Below, piece by piece: positions 23,713-32,281 of a DNA stretch of 33,656 nucleotides. The translations under genes were made by a program, and so were the position numbers. The notes under the pieces are model-generated. The model worked only from the letters and a program-made list of their open reading frames with translations, had not been told where the DNA came from and did not search any database. How positions within the stretch are numbered: position 1 is the stretch's first letter; every line of letters begins with the position of its first letter. The DNA is from an uncultured Mycoplasmatota bacterium. Lineage in GTDB: Bacteria > Bacillota_I > Bacilli_A > RF39 > UBA660. The stretch is from assembly GCA_900553855.1 (NCBI GenBank), contig USFG01000012.1, positions 1 to 33,656 on the forward strand. Direction: 5' to 3'.

Positions 23713-24232
23713 ATTTTGTATCAATTATTCCGTAATTTCCATCTTTTCTTTTATATAAAACAGAGATACATCCTTCATTAACATTGTTAAATACAAAGAA
23801 ATCATGATCAATTAGTTCCATTTGTAAAATAGCTTCTTCTTCGTCCATTGGTTTAATTTCTAAAATTTTTCTTTTTACAATCTTTTCTTCTGGTTCATCA
23901 ACTATGTCAGTTGTATCATTAATAACTGGGGCAAATGTTTTATATTTTTTTAATTTTGCTTTATGTTTTCTTATTTGACCTTCTAATTTATCAACAACTA
24001 AATCAGTTGCAGCATATAGATCAGCATGTTTTTCTTCTGCTCTTAATGTAAATTTGTCAGTCGGAATAGTTACTTCGATAATTTGGTCTTTATCTTTAAC
24101 TTTGATAACAACACTGCATCTTATGTGAGCATCTGCACCAAAGTATTTATCAAGTTTACCTAATTTTTCAGTAATATGATTTCTGATTGCATCGGTAACT
24201 TTTAACTTATCTCCTCTAATATTAATTTCCAT
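23711..24232 (-). CDS. hpf: Long-form ribosome hibernation promoting factor
   Basis: 173 residues from the ATG at 24232 (a GTG four codons upstream is too close to the GGGAG site). The N-terminal HPF/RaiA domain (about 1-100: MEINIRGDKLKVTDAIRNHITEKLGKLDKYF, VEVTIPTDKFTLRAEEKHADLYAATDLVVDKLEGQIRKHK) binds the 30S decoding centre. The C-terminal domain (about 120-173: KPMDEEEAILQMELIDHDFFVFNN, VLYKRKDGNYGII) makes the dimers that join two ribosomes into idle 100S particles in stationary phase. Full-length for the long form. A TGG-TAAAAT extended -10 box lies upstream. Confidence 0.95.
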   Translation of the reverse strand: MEINIRGDKLKVTDAIRNHITEKLGKLDKYFGADAHIRCSVVIKVKDKDQIIEVTIPTDKFTLRAEEKHADLYAATDLVVDKLEGQIRKHKAKLKKYKTFAPVINDTTDIVDEPEEKIVKRKILEIKPMDEEEAILQMELIDHDFFVFNNVNEGCISVLYKRKDGNYGIIDTK

Positions 24233-24257
24233 ATTATTTATCACTCTCCCTATTTAC

Positions 24258-24265
24258 ATTTTACC
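24258..24265 (-). promoter_or_regulatory. Extended -10 box of hpf
   Basis: TG and TAAAAT on the minus strand, with no good -35. The stretch TATGGTAAAATG also occurs ahead of the YunG-Ada gene (18219-18230). Confidence 0.5.
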
Positions 24266-24335
24266 ATAAATATGTTTAAAAAACTACTTTTGATAGATGA
24301 GTTGATGTAAAGTAAAATATTTTGTATTTTAAAAA

Positions 24336-24357
24336 AGCACTTTTTATATCAAGTGCT
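24336..24357 (-). terminator. Intrinsic terminator of the cold-shock gene
   Basis: AGCACTT (24336-24342) pairs with AAGTGCT (24351-24357) around an 8-base loop, followed on the minus strand by six U (24335-24330). Confidence 0.85.
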
Positions 24358-24370
24358 AAATTATAATATT

Positions 24371-24583
24371 TTATACATTTACAGTTAACGCTAAACTTAC
24401 ATTTTCTGCTTGTAATCCCTTAGATGTTTCAATAAGTTTAAAATTTACGGTATCACCTTCCTTTAAAGTTTTATAACCTTTCATTTGAATATTAGAATAG
24501 TGAATAAATATATCACTTAATCCTTTACATTCAATAAATCCATATCCTAGGTTATTATTAAACCATTTTACTTTTCCAATCAT
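24371..24583 (-). CDS. Cold-shock-like RNA-binding protein
   Basis: A 70-residue single cold-shock domain, an OB fold that binds single-stranded RNA and DNA and acts as an RNA chaperone. RNP1 is LGYGFIE and RNP2 is DIFIHYS; the opening IGKVKWFNNN and closing SKGLQAENVSL are standard for the Csp family. AAAGGAA ribosome site. The gene is a one-gene unit with its own promoter and terminator. Confidence 0.95.
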   Translation of the reverse strand: MIGKVKWFNNNLGYGFIECKGLSDIFIHYSNIQMKGYKTLKEGDTVNFKLIETSKGLQAENVSLALTVNV

Positions 24584-24616
24584 AAATCTATTCCTTTCCT
24601 ATCACACTTATAGAAT

Positions 24617-24644
24617 ATAATATAAATTAAGAATAATTTGTCGA
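24617..24644 (-). promoter_or_regulatory. Promoter of the cold-shock gene
   Basis: TCGACA (24644-24639), a 16-base spacer and TATTAT (24622-24617) on the minus strand. Confidence 0.6.
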
Positions 24645-24652
24645 AAAAGAAA

Positions 24653-24681
24653 ATAGAAAAGAATTATTCACTCTTTTCTAT
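24653..24681 (-). terminator. Intrinsic terminator of ileS
   Basis: ATAGAAAAGA (24653-24662) pairs perfectly with TCTTTTCTAT (24672-24681), 10 bp around a 9-base loop. It overlaps the stop codon and is followed by a T-rich tract on the minus strand. Confidence 0.75.
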
Positions 24682-27600
24682 TAAAATAGTTACATTATGT
24701 CCATTAATTTCGATTGCCTCGCCTACTTCTTTTTCTTCATAGGTTGTTGCTAATGTTTCTTCTTTTACATAATCTTTAAACATTGTTAAGGCATCGTTAA
24801 CTTCATTATCTCCATGATAATATAGTTTAATTCTATCTTCAATATTTAAACCACTTGTTTTTCTTAAATTTTGTACTTTAGATACAAATTCACGAGCAAG
24901 TCCTTCAAGTAAAAGTTCACGAGTTAATTCAGTATTTAAGATAATAAATTTATTATTTTCCATACCTACATTAAATCCATCTTTGGCTTCTATTCTTACA
25001 TCTACCATGTTAGGAGTTATATCAAGTCTTTCGCCATCAAAATCTATTGTGATAGTCTCTTCTTTAAGTAAGGCTTCTTCATCTTCAATACTTAGATTTT
25101 TTAATGCTTCACTATATAATCCCATTTTTGGTCCAAACATTGAGCCACATACTTTAAAGTTAGGTTTAATTGTAAAATTCATATATTTAGATAGGTCATC
25201 TACAAATGTTACTTTTTTAACATTTAGTTCTTCATTAATTAAACTTACTAAATCTCCTAATATATTTTCATATTTTCCATCAATTAAGGCTTCACTTATT
25301 GGTTGACGTACTTTTATTTTTGTTTCTTCACGAACGAATCTTCCGGTTGAGATTAGGTCTCTAACTAAATCCATTTTAACTTCTATTTCTTCATTAATTA
25401 ATGATTCATCGTATTTAGGGAAATCACTTAAATGAACAGATTTTTCGCCTGTTAGGTTTCTATATATTTCTTCTGTTACATAAGGAATAATTGGAGCACA
25501 TAATTTACATAAACCAGTTAGTACTTCGTAAGTGGTAATGTATACAGCTTTTTTAGAATTGTCTAATTCACTACTCCAGAATCTATTTCTATTTCTTCTA
25601 ATATACCAATTTGATAAATCATCTGATACAAATGAGGTAACTTGTTTAACTACTTGATTTAAATCATAAGCTTCATATGCATCTGTAACGTTTTTAACAA
25701 GTTTATTATATTTTGATAATAGCCATTTATCTATTTCTTCACGATCTTTATATTCAACAAAGCATGTGTCGGTATCAATTCCATCAATATTTGCATATGT
25801 TTGGAAGAATGTATAAGTATTTTTAAATGGATTAAAGAATTTTGAGTGTACTTCTTTACAACCTTTTGAATCATATTTTAAAGGAGTCCATACTGGGGAT
25901 GCAGATAACATGTACCATCTTACAATATCAGCTCCATATTCAGAAAGTTCTTTAATTGGATCAACTACATTTCCGGTTGATTTACTCATTTTTTTACCAA
26001 ATCCATCAAGTACCATGTCGTTTACAACTACGTTTTTAAAGCTTGATTTACCAGAAATAATTGTTGATATTACAAGAAGCACATAGAACCATCCACGAGT
26101 TTGGTCAAGTCCTTCAGCGATAAAATCAGCTGGAAATTGATTTTCAAATAATTCTTTGTTTTCAAATGGATAATGGAATTGAGCATATGGCATAGATCCT
26201 GAATCAAACCAAACGTCTAAGACATCTTTAACTCTTTCCATTGTTTTACCACACTCAGGACATTTAATATGTAAATCATCTACGTAAGGGCGATGTAATT
26301 CGATTTTTCTTACATCTACGTCTTCTATTACTAAGCTTTGTAATTCATCTAATGAACCGATAACGTGTTTATGGCCACAAGAACAAGTCCATACTGGAAG
26401 TGGACAACCCCAATATCTATTTCTTGAAATTCCCCAGTCAATCATATTTTCAAGCCAGTTTGCAAAACGTTTTGTTCCAACATAGTCAGGATACCAATTA
26501 ATCTTTTTGTTTTCTTCAATAATTTTATCTTTATATGCTGTTGTTTTAATATACCAAGCTGGTTTTGGATAACAAATAAGTGGTGAATGACATCTCCAAC
26601 AATGAGGATAGTCATGAGTTATTTTAATCTTTTTAAATAATTTATCATTTTCTTTTAACCATTTAATTATTTCAATTTCTAGATTTGGATCAGTTACTAG
26701 TGTTCCTTTCCAAGGACCTTCGGTATAACATCCGTCTAAACCAACAGGGTTTACAAAACCAATACCATTTTCACGACAAACACGGTTATCATCTTCACCA
26801 TAGGCTGGAGCTATATGAACAACACCAGTACCATCTTCAGCTGTTACATAATCATCGGCAATTACTTCATGACATTTTCCTTCTACTTTAACGAATGGCA
26901 TTAATTGTTCATATTTAATTCCTACTAACTCTGATCCTTTATATGTTTCTAAAACTTCATAATCATCACCTAATACCTTATTTGCTAGTGATTCTGCTAG
27001 AATAAATTTATATCCTTGAGATAAAACTTTTACATATGTTAAATTTGGATTAACACAGATTGCAACGTTTGCTAGTAAAGTCCAAGGTGTTGTTGTCCAT
27101 GCTAGGAAATATTCATCGGCATCTACTCTTTTTAAAGGAACAATTACTGTGTTTACACTTGTTTCTTCATAGCCTTGAGATACTTCATTTTGAGATAATT
27201 CTGTTCCACATCTAGGACAATACCATAAGACTTTATTTCCATGATATAATAATCCTTTTTTATCCATTTCTTTAATTATCCACCATTCAGATTCAATGTA
27301 TTCATTTGTACAAGTTACATATGGATGTTTGCAATCAATAAATTGTCCCATTTTATCTGTAACGGCATTTATTTCATCAATATTTAAGGCAGTTGCTTTA
27401 TTACATTCACGGCAGAAGTTTTCAACACCAAATGCTTCGATATCGGCTTTAGTTTTAAAACCTAATTTCTTTTCAACATTTACTTCAATTGGAAGTCCAT
27501 GAGTATCAAGGCCAATTTTTCTTAATACTCTTTCACCTTTCATTGTATGATATTTACAAAATGAATCTTTGATAGTTTTAGCAAGTACATGGTGAATTCC

Positions 27601-27765
27601 TGGTTTAGCATTAGCATAAATAGGTCCATCATAGAATACCCATGTTTTACCATTTTTACGGTTTTCAATTGTTTCATTTAAAATATCTTCTTTTTTCCAT
27701 CCTTGTAAGATACTTTCTTCTACTTCTTCAACTTTTCTTTTGTCTAATTCTTTAAAGTTTTTCAT
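24664..27765 (-). CDS. ileS: Isoleucyl-tRNA synthetase, type 2
   Basis: 1033 residues from the ATG at 27765, placed by GGAGGGAG eight bases upstream; an ATG eleven codons earlier would overlap the ribosome site. This enzyme charges tRNA-Ile. It has the class I catalytic motifs, but the HIGH signature reads GIHH (56-59, in ANAKPGIHHVLAKTIKD), while KMSKS is normal (592-596). The threonine-rich editing domain (AWTTTPWTLLANVA, about 222-235) clears Val-tRNA-Ile. The length and the region ISRNRYWGCPLPVW show the eukaryote-like IleRS2 branch, which is naturally less sensitive to mupirocin. Within it, the swapped G-x-H-H form is associated with extreme mupirocin resistance. Expression is controlled by the upstream T-box. 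Confidence 0.97.
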   Translation of the reverse strand: MKNFKELDKRKVEEVEESILQGWKKEDILNETIENRKNGKTWVFYDGPIYANAKPGIHHVLAKTIKDSFCKYHTMKGERVLRKIGLDTHGLPIEVNVEKKLGFKTKADIEAFGVENFCRECNKATALNIDEINAVTDKMGQFIDCKHPYVTCTNEYIESEWWIIKEMDKKGLLYHGNKVLWYCPRCGTELSQNEVSQGYEETSVNTVIVPLKRVDADEYFLAWTTTPWTLLANVAICVNPNLTYVKVLSQGYKFILAESLANKVLGDDYEVLETYKGSELVGIKYEQLMPFVKVEGKCHEVIADDYVTAEDGTGVVHIAPAYGEDDNRVCRENGIGFVNPVGLDGCYTEGPWKGTLVTDPNLEIEIIKWLKENDKLFKKIKITHDYPHCWRCHSPLICYPKPAWYIKTTAYKDKIIEENKKINWYPDYVGTKRFANWLENMIDWGISRNRYWGCPLPVWTCSCGHKHVIGSLDELQSLVIEDVDVRKIELHRPYVDDLHIKCPECGKTMERVKDVLDVWFDSGSMPYAQFHYPFENKELFENQFPADFIAEGLDQTRGWFYVLLVISTIISGKSSFKNVVVNDMVLDGFGKKMSKSTGNVVDPIKELSEYGADIVRWYMLSASPVWTPLKYDSKGCKEVHSKFFNPFKNTYTFFQTYANIDGIDTDTCFVEYKDREEIDKWLLSKYNKLVKNVTDAYEAYDLNQVVKQVTSFVSDDLSNWYIRRNRNRFWSSELDNSKKAVYITTYEVLTGLCKLCAPIIPYVTEEIYRNLTGEKSVHLSDFPKYDESLINEEIEVKMDLVRDLISTGRFVREETKIKVRQPISEALIDGKYENILGDLVSLINEELNVKKVTFVDDLSKYMNFTIKPNFKVCGSMFGPKMGLYSEALKNLSIEDEEALLKEETITIDFDGERLDITPNMVDVRIEAKDGFNVGMENNKFIILNTELTRELLLEGLAREFVSKVQNLRKTSGLNIEDRIKLYYHGDNEVNDALTMFKDYVKEETLATTYEEKEVGEAIEINGHNVTILIEKSE

Positions 27766-27785
27766 TTTAAATCTCCCTCCTAAAT

Positions 27786-28001
27786 AAAAAACGTCCATAA
27801 TATAGGAACGAATCTATCCGTGGTACCATCCTATTTTATGAACGTATTCATACACTTTAAACTTTAACGCAGTTAACGTATTTAGCTTATCCCTAAATCG
27901 CATCAGAAGTGATCTATAAATATTATTTTTTCATTGCTCACACCAAAATACAATTTCTCTTTAAAAAATAATTATTTATCGTCTTCATCAATTGCTTTAT
28001 A
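27786..28001 (-). promoter_or_regulatory. Isoleucine T-box riboswitch
   Basis: The leader reads minus and ends in the T-box core AGGATGGTACCACGG (27832-27818), which pairs with the free tRNA acceptor end. Upstream, in Stem I, the specifier loop is AGATCACTTCTGA with AUC, an isoleucine codon, at 27913-27911. The antiterminator pairs ATAGGA with TCCTAT; the competing terminator pairs CGTTCC (27810-27805) with GGACG (27796-27792) before six U. Uncharged tRNA-Ile should favour the antiterminator and raise ileS expression. Confidence 0.93.
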
Positions 28002-28007
28002 AGTTAC

Positions 28008-28036
28008 ATTATAATTTTTATTTGATTGTTTGTCAA
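28008..28036 (-). promoter_or_regulatory. Consensus promoter of the ileS leader
   Basis: TTGACA (28036-28031), a 17-base spacer and TATAAT (28013-28008): both hexamers match consensus perfectly. Confidence 0.93.
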
Positions 28037-28058
28037 TTACTATTTCGAAGGTAATTAC

Positions 28059-28083
28059 TTCATAAAGTAGATTACTTTATGAA
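28059..28083. repeat. 25-bp perfect palindrome between terminator and ileS promoter
   Basis: TTCATAAAGTA-GAT-TACTTTATGAA, 11-base arms and a 3-base centre, 23 bases upstream of the -35. It has no following T-run, so it is not a simple second terminator. It could be an operator, a cruciform-forming spacer or an old insertion scar. Confidence 0.6.
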
Positions 28084-28089
28084 CAAGAA

Positions 28090-28114
28090 AAAAAGTAGCT
28101 CAAAACTACTTTTT
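28090..28114 (-). terminator. Intrinsic terminator of the 383-residue gene
   Basis: AAAAAGTAG (28090-28098) pairs with CTACTTTTT (28106-28114) around a 7-base loop, with a T-run on the minus strand. It overlaps the stop codon. Confidence 0.85.
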
Positions 28115-29257
28115 CTTTGTGCTTAAAATTGCAGGATTTACTGTACCTTTTTCTTCAGCGTCTTCTACGCCATATTGTTTATTCCAATGAACTCTGTAAG
28201 CATCTCCATTTTTAGCAAAGTGTGATAAAGCGTTTGCTGTTGCTCCTGCCATAAATCCACTTAATCCAAGTTCTTCATTATATACTTGTTTTTCTGCTTC
28301 TTCAAATGAAATACCTTCTTCAAATTTTTTCATCATAGAAATAACTGCTTTTACTACAAATACAGAATATCCATCATTTGTATTATTATCAGCAAATTGC
28401 ATCCACTCTTCTGCTGTTTCTGGTTTAACTAAAGTTAATCCTTCTCTCATAAGTGTATATTTCATTTTCTTTGCTTCAAGATCACTTTTTTCTTTATATT
28501 CAGCCCATTCTCTATCTTGTTTTTCTTTTTCTGCAACTTCTGCATCTACGATTCTATCTCCAAATATTAATCTTTTTGATGCAAATACATCTTCAGCTGC
28601 TCTTCTATCATATCCATATTCAATATTTGGGTTTGAATATAATACTTCACCATCTTTTGATGTTATACTTGAAATTGCTGCACCATAACCAACAAATGGA
28701 AAACCACTATAACCAATTTCTACATTTATGAAATCAGTTATATTTCTTAATTCTGCTGTTTCTTCTTGTTTAACACCATACCACCAACCTGTGTATGATA
28801 CATCTTCACCAATATGTTCTCTTAATTTGTCAAACATTACTTTCGCTTGTGCTTCTTTGTCTTGTTCTTTAGCAGCTACAAGTTCATCAAAGGTCATATC
28901 TCCTTCTTCCATTGGTAAGAAAGAACCTGCTTGTGTATGGCATACATATTGGTAATTGTTATTTTCCATATTACTGATTAATATGCTATACCTTGAATCG
29001 TTTCCATATTGTGCTTTTACTTCTTCTAAACTCATTCTTTTTCCAAAATAAATCCAATTTGAGAAGTTTGACTTATCTCCATCATAACTTTTATCACCAT
29101 CTACAACAAACTCTTTGTCGTAAAAACGGAATCCTTGCATTTTTCCATCATTTGCTACTTGCATTGGATCTCTTTCTTCTACTTCTGAGATTGAAGGTTC
29201 ACTAAATAGTATCCCTCTATAAATTTTTTCAACATAACTTTTCGTTACTTTTTCCAT
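28106..29257 (-). CDS. Uncharacterised 383-residue cytoplasmic protein
   Basis: I do not recognise this protein. It has no signal peptide or membrane helix. Residues 1-180 are mixed (RFYDKEFVVDGDKSYDGD, GEDVSYTGWWYGVKQEE); 180-225 contains a glycine-rich hydrophobic stretch (GYSGFPFVGYGAAISS); 235-270 is a charged helix (EVAEKEKQDREWAEYKEKSD); the rest is helical (EEWMQFADNNTNDGYSVFVV, FMAGATANALSHF). The unit is well expressed by sequence signals: AAAGGGGG ribosome site, promoter TTGACA-17-TAAAAT, and its own terminator. The 60-base leader between start of transcription and ATG has no obvious structure. Function unknown. Confidence 0.8.
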   Translation of the reverse strand: MEKVTKSYVEKIYRGILFSEPSISEVEERDPMQVANDGKMQGFRFYDKEFVVDGDKSYDGDKSNFSNWIYFGKRMSLEEVKAQYGNDSRYSILISNMENNNYQYVCHTQAGSFLPMEEGDMTFDELVAAKEQDKEAQAKVMFDKLREHIGEDVSYTGWWYGVKQEETAELRNITDFINVEIGYSGFPFVGYGAAISSITSKDGEVLYSNPNIEYGYDRRAAEDVFASKRLIFGDRIVDAEVAEKEKQDREWAEYKEKSDLEAKKMKYTLMREGLTLVKPETAEEWMQFADNNTNDGYSVFVVKAVISMMKKFEEGISFEEAEKQVYNEELGLSGFMAGATANALSHFAKNGDAYRVHWNKQYGVEDAEEKGTVNPAILSTKKK

Positions 29258-29323
29258 ATCAATTTCCCCCTTTTGCAGTCACAAAGTGTAATATTTTGAG
29301 ATTTTCTGCTTGATATGGCGTAT

Positions 29324-29352
29324 ATTTTAGCATAAAACTATCAATTTGTCAA
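29324..29352 (-). promoter_or_regulatory. Promoter of the 383-residue gene
   Basis: TTGACA (29352-29347), a 17-base spacer ending in ATGC, and TAAAAT (29329-29324). The TTTTATGCTAAAAT stretch is shared exactly with the promoter at 21875. Confidence 0.85.
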
Positions 29353-29379
29353 CTTTGACCATATACAGGCTAATTTTAG

Positions 29380-29826
29380 TTAGTAATTATTAATGTTTTT
29401 AGCTTCTCTTAATAATTCTCTTTCTTTAATTGCTTGTCTTTTATCATAGTTATGTTTACCTTTAGCAACACCTAATTTAATTTTGGCTTTATTATTTTTA
29501 AAGTATAGTTCTAAAGGTACTAAGGTATAGCCTTCTTTATTAGAATATTCTTCTAATCTTTTAATTTCTTTTTTATGTAAAAGAAGTTTTCTAGTTCTTC
29601 TTTCATCTTGATTATTATATGAACCATTATCATATTTAGCTATAAACATGTTAATAATATAGATTTCATCTTTTTTAATTTTGGCATATGAATCTTTTAA
29701 GTTAGCAGAGCCATTACGAACTGATTTTATTTCTGTACCAGTTAATACGATACCTGCTTCTATTTCTTTTTCAATATAATAATCAAAGTACGCTTTTTTG
29801 TTTTTCATTTTTCTTTTTGTCACCAT
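29380..29826 (-). CDS. smpB: SsrA-binding protein SmpB
   Basis: 148 residues. SmpB carries tmRNA into stalled ribosomes for trans-translation. Motifs: KNKKAYFDYYIEKEIEAGIVLTGTEIKSVRNGSANLKDSY, FIAKYDNGSYNNQDERRTRKLLLHKKEI, and the basic tail KGKHNYDKRQAIKERE. It overlaps rnr by 44 bases, as is common for this pair, since RNase R works with tmRNA-SmpB. Starts at ATG 29826 or at the ATG six codons later are both possible; the ribosome site GGATGGTG favours the later. The tmRNA gene that often follows is not in this window. Confidence 0.96.
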   Translation of the reverse strand: MVTKRKMKNKKAYFDYYIEKEIEAGIVLTGTEIKSVRNGSANLKDSYAKIKKDEIYIINMFIAKYDNGSYNNQDERRTRKLLLHKKEIKRLEEYSNKEGYTLVPLELYFKNNKAKIKLGVAKGKHNYDKRQAIKERELLREAKNINNY

Positions 29827-31909
29827 CCAGTATTATGAAGTCAATTGTTTTGGCTTCTTTGCTTGCTGCAATACATTTTACTCTAACTTTATCGCCAAGT
29901 CTATAGGTTTTTTTAGTATTTTGACCAACTAGGGCAAATAATTCAGGTATGTAATTAAAATAATCTCCTTCTAAGGTGTTAGTATGAACTAATCCTTCAA
30001 TCATATTTGGAAGTTCTACAAACATACCAAAACTTGTTACACCACTAATTTGGCCTTCAAATATTTCTCCAATATGACTTTCCATGTATTCTGCTTCTTT
30101 CATGTCATCAACTTCACGTTCAGCTTCAACAGCTGCTTGTTCACGTAAACTACAATTATTAGCGATATAATCTAAATTTGATTCCCAGTAGTTGATAACT
30201 TGATTGTTGATATTGCCATTATATAGGTATTCTCTTAATAAACGATGAACCATTAAATCAGGATATCTTCTTATTGGACTAGTAAAGTGGGTATAACACG
30301 TGCTTCCTAGGCCAAAGTGTCCAATATTATCTTTTTGATAAACAGCTTTTTGCATGCTTCTTAATAAGATATTAGATAAAGTATCTATTTCAGGAACATC
30401 TTTTAATTGATTTAAGATTTTTTGCATAGTAATTGGTTTAATGTCATTAAATTTACCAACTAATTTGTATCCCATAGAACTAACTAGATGAATGAATGAA
30501 TCTATTTTTTCTTTTTTAGGTTCACCATGGACACGATAGATAAATGGTAAATCCATGTTATAAATATGAGTTGCAACTGTTTCGTTAGCAGCAATCATGA
30601 AGTCTTCGATTAATTTTTCACCATCTTCACGATCATAAACTACAACATCAATACATTTTCCATCTTTATCACATATTATTTTAGGTTCATCTAAATCAAA
30701 GTCGATGTAGCCTCTTTTTTCTTTATGTTTTCTTAGAATATGGGCTAGTTCATTCATTCCTTTTAAAGTATCAGCAAATTTAACATATTCGGGATCAACT
30801 ATATCTCTCATTAAAATATCATTAACTTTTTTATAGGTCATTTTTTTACTTGATTTAATATATGATGGGAATATATCATATTTAATAATGTTACCATTAG
30901 AATCAATATCCATTACACAAGACTGAGTAAGACGTACTACTCCTTCATTTAATGAACATATTCCGTTTGATAATACGTGAGGTAGCATTGGTATAACTGA
31001 GTACGCTAAATATGAACTTGTTCCTCTTGTAAAGGCATCTTTATCTAAAGGACTATCTTTAGTTACATAGTATGATACATCGGCAATATGAACTCCTAAA
31101 GTGTAAATTCCATCATGCTTACTGAAACTTATGGCATCATCAATATCTTTAGTATCATCACCATCAATTGTAAAAATCATTTCATTAGTTAAATCTTTAC
31201 GACCTACTAAATCCTTTGGTTCTACTTCAGTTGGCAAGCTATTAGCCATATCCATGGCTTCTTTAGAAAATTCTTCATATATTTTATATTTATAAGCAAT
31301 GGATGCAATATCGACACCTGGATCATCTTTATGACCTAGTACTTTAACTATTTTACCAATGTAATAATTCTTTTTAGTTTCTTTTACTAAATTAACAACA
31401 ACTTTAGTTCCTTCAACACATCCTGATAAAGTATTAGGATCTATTTCAATAGTTAATTTTTTCTTTTTTTCATCTAGTTCTAAGAAAGGTTTATTCTTTT
31501 TGAAAATAATTGTTCCAATAATATTTTTAGTATCACGTTCTAAGACGCGAATTACTTTGCCTTCTTTTTTACCATTATAAAGTATAACTTCAACTAAGAC
31601 GGTATCTCCATCAACAGCGTTATTTAAATTATGGTAATTAATGTATAAATCGTCACCTTCTAATAGAAGAAAACCATTTCCCATTTTATTAATGCTTATT
31701 TTACCTACTTTAACTCCGGGATTATTATCATATAAAATATATTTATCTTTTTTAGTTTTATAAATAACGTATTCTTTAACTAATTCTTCGAGGGTAAGCT
31801 CTAATTCTTTTAATTCTTCAGGACCTTCTAAACCTAATAGATCATTAATTTCTAATAAACTTAACGCATCATATTTACTTTTTAATTTTTTAATTATTTC
31901 TTCTTTCAT
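29783..31909 (-). CDS. rnr: Ribonuclease R
   Basis: A 708-residue processive 3'-5' exoribonuclease of the RNB family that degrades structured RNA and, with SmpB-tmRNA, faulty mRNA. Order of domains: N-terminal winged helix, two cold-shock domains (IGTIIFKKNKPF region), the RNB catalytic domain with DGDDTKDIDDAISF (metal-binding aspartates) and HFTSPIRRYPDLMVHRLL, and a C-terminal S1 domain (GQISGVTSFGMFVEL, RVKCIA). The lysine-rich tail is short. GGAG ribosome site; follows secG and its terminator, so it likely has its own promoter. Confidence 0.97.
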   Translation of the reverse strand: MKEEIIKKLKSKYDALSLLEINDLLGLEGPEELKELELTLEELVKEYVIYKTKKDKYILYDNNPGVKVGKISINKMGNGFLLLEGDDLYINYHNLNNAVDGDTVLVEVILYNGKKEGKVIRVLERDTKNIIGTIIFKKNKPFLELDEKKKKLTIEIDPNTLSGCVEGTKVVVNLVKETKKNYYIGKIVKVLGHKDDPGVDIASIAYKYKIYEEFSKEAMDMANSLPTEVEPKDLVGRKDLTNEMIFTIDGDDTKDIDDAISFSKHDGIYTLGVHIADVSYYVTKDSPLDKDAFTRGTSSYLAYSVIPMLPHVLSNGICSLNEGVVRLTQSCVMDIDSNGNIIKYDIFPSYIKSSKKMTYKKVNDILMRDIVDPEYVKFADTLKGMNELAHILRKHKEKRGYIDFDLDEPKIICDKDGKCIDVVVYDREDGEKLIEDFMIAANETVATHIYNMDLPFIYRVHGEPKKEKIDSFIHLVSSMGYKLVGKFNDIKPITMQKILNQLKDVPEIDTLSNILLRSMQKAVYQKDNIGHFGLGSTCYTHFTSPIRRYPDLMVHRLLREYLYNGNINNQVINYWESNLDYIANNCSLREQAAVEAEREVDDMKEAEYMESHIGEIFEGQISGVTSFGMFVELPNMIEGLVHTNTLEGDYFNYIPELFALVGQNTKKTYRLGDKVRVKCIAASKEAKTIDFIILDGDKKKNEKQKSVL

Positions 31910-31940
31910 AATTGTTTCTCCTATTTATTCTTTATAAATA

Positions 31941-31949
31941 TATCATAAA
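31941..31949 (-). promoter_or_regulatory. Probable extended -10 box of rnr
   Basis: TGATATATT on the minus strand, TG plus TATATT, with no clear -35. It lies between the secG terminator and the rnr start. Confidence 0.35.
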
Positions 31950-31963
31950 TTTAGCAATAATAA

Positions 31964-31990
31964 AAGAGTACCTTTCAAATAGGTACCCTT
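31964..31990 (-). terminator. Intrinsic terminator of secG
   Basis: AAGAGTACC (31964-31972) pairs with GGTACCCTT (31982-31990), 9 bp with one G-U on the minus transcript, around a 9-base loop, then a U-rich tract. Confidence 0.75.
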
Positions 31991-31995
31991 AATAA

Positions 31996-32211
31996 TTATA
32001 TCATGTATATTACAAATGATAGGATAAAGAAGGCCATTCCTAGTACGAATGTGATTCGACTAATTAGAAGTTCAGCTCCTCTTTCTTTTTGATTAGAAAA
32101 TAACTCACTATTTCCACCTGTAATTATTTGACTAGCATCTGATGCTTTATTACTTTGTAATAAGACAATTGCGATAAGTAATATTGATATAATTAATAAC
32201 GCTGTTTCCAT
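31996..32211 (-). CDS. secG: Preprotein translocase subunit SecG
   Basis: 71 residues from the ATG at 32211, set by AAGGAG eight bases upstream. An ATG 17 codons earlier lies in the promoter and is rejected. Two membrane helices (about residues 3-20 and 49-70) flank the conserved cytoplasmic loop LLQSNKASDASQIITGG, diagnostic for SecG, the auxiliary subunit of the SecYEG channel. Standard place ahead of rnr and smpB. Confidence 0.93.
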   Translation of the reverse strand: METALLIISILLIAIVLLQSNKASDASQIITGGNSELFSNQKERGAELLISRITFVLGMAFFILSFVIYMI

Positions 32212-32233
32212 ATATTTCTCCTTGTCAGTTAAT

Positions 32234-32262
32234 AATTTACCATAAATATGGGGGTTTTTCAA
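32234..32262 (-). promoter_or_regulatory. Promoter of secG
   Basis: TTGAAA (32262-32257), a 17-base spacer ending in TGG, and TAAATT (32239-32234) on the minus strand, an extended -10 promoter. Confidence 0.6.
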
Positions 32263-32281
32263 GTGAATATTTGGTTTATAC

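Noticed and set aside
18219..24263. Shared TATGGTAAAATG ahead of the YunG-Ada and hpf genes as a regulon signal
   Set aside because: It is close to the general extended -10 consensus, so shared control cannot be argued from two copies.
29258..29380. tmRNA gene expected next to smpB
   Set aside because: The region holds the promoter and leader of the 383-residue gene; no tmRNA ends or tag frame seen.
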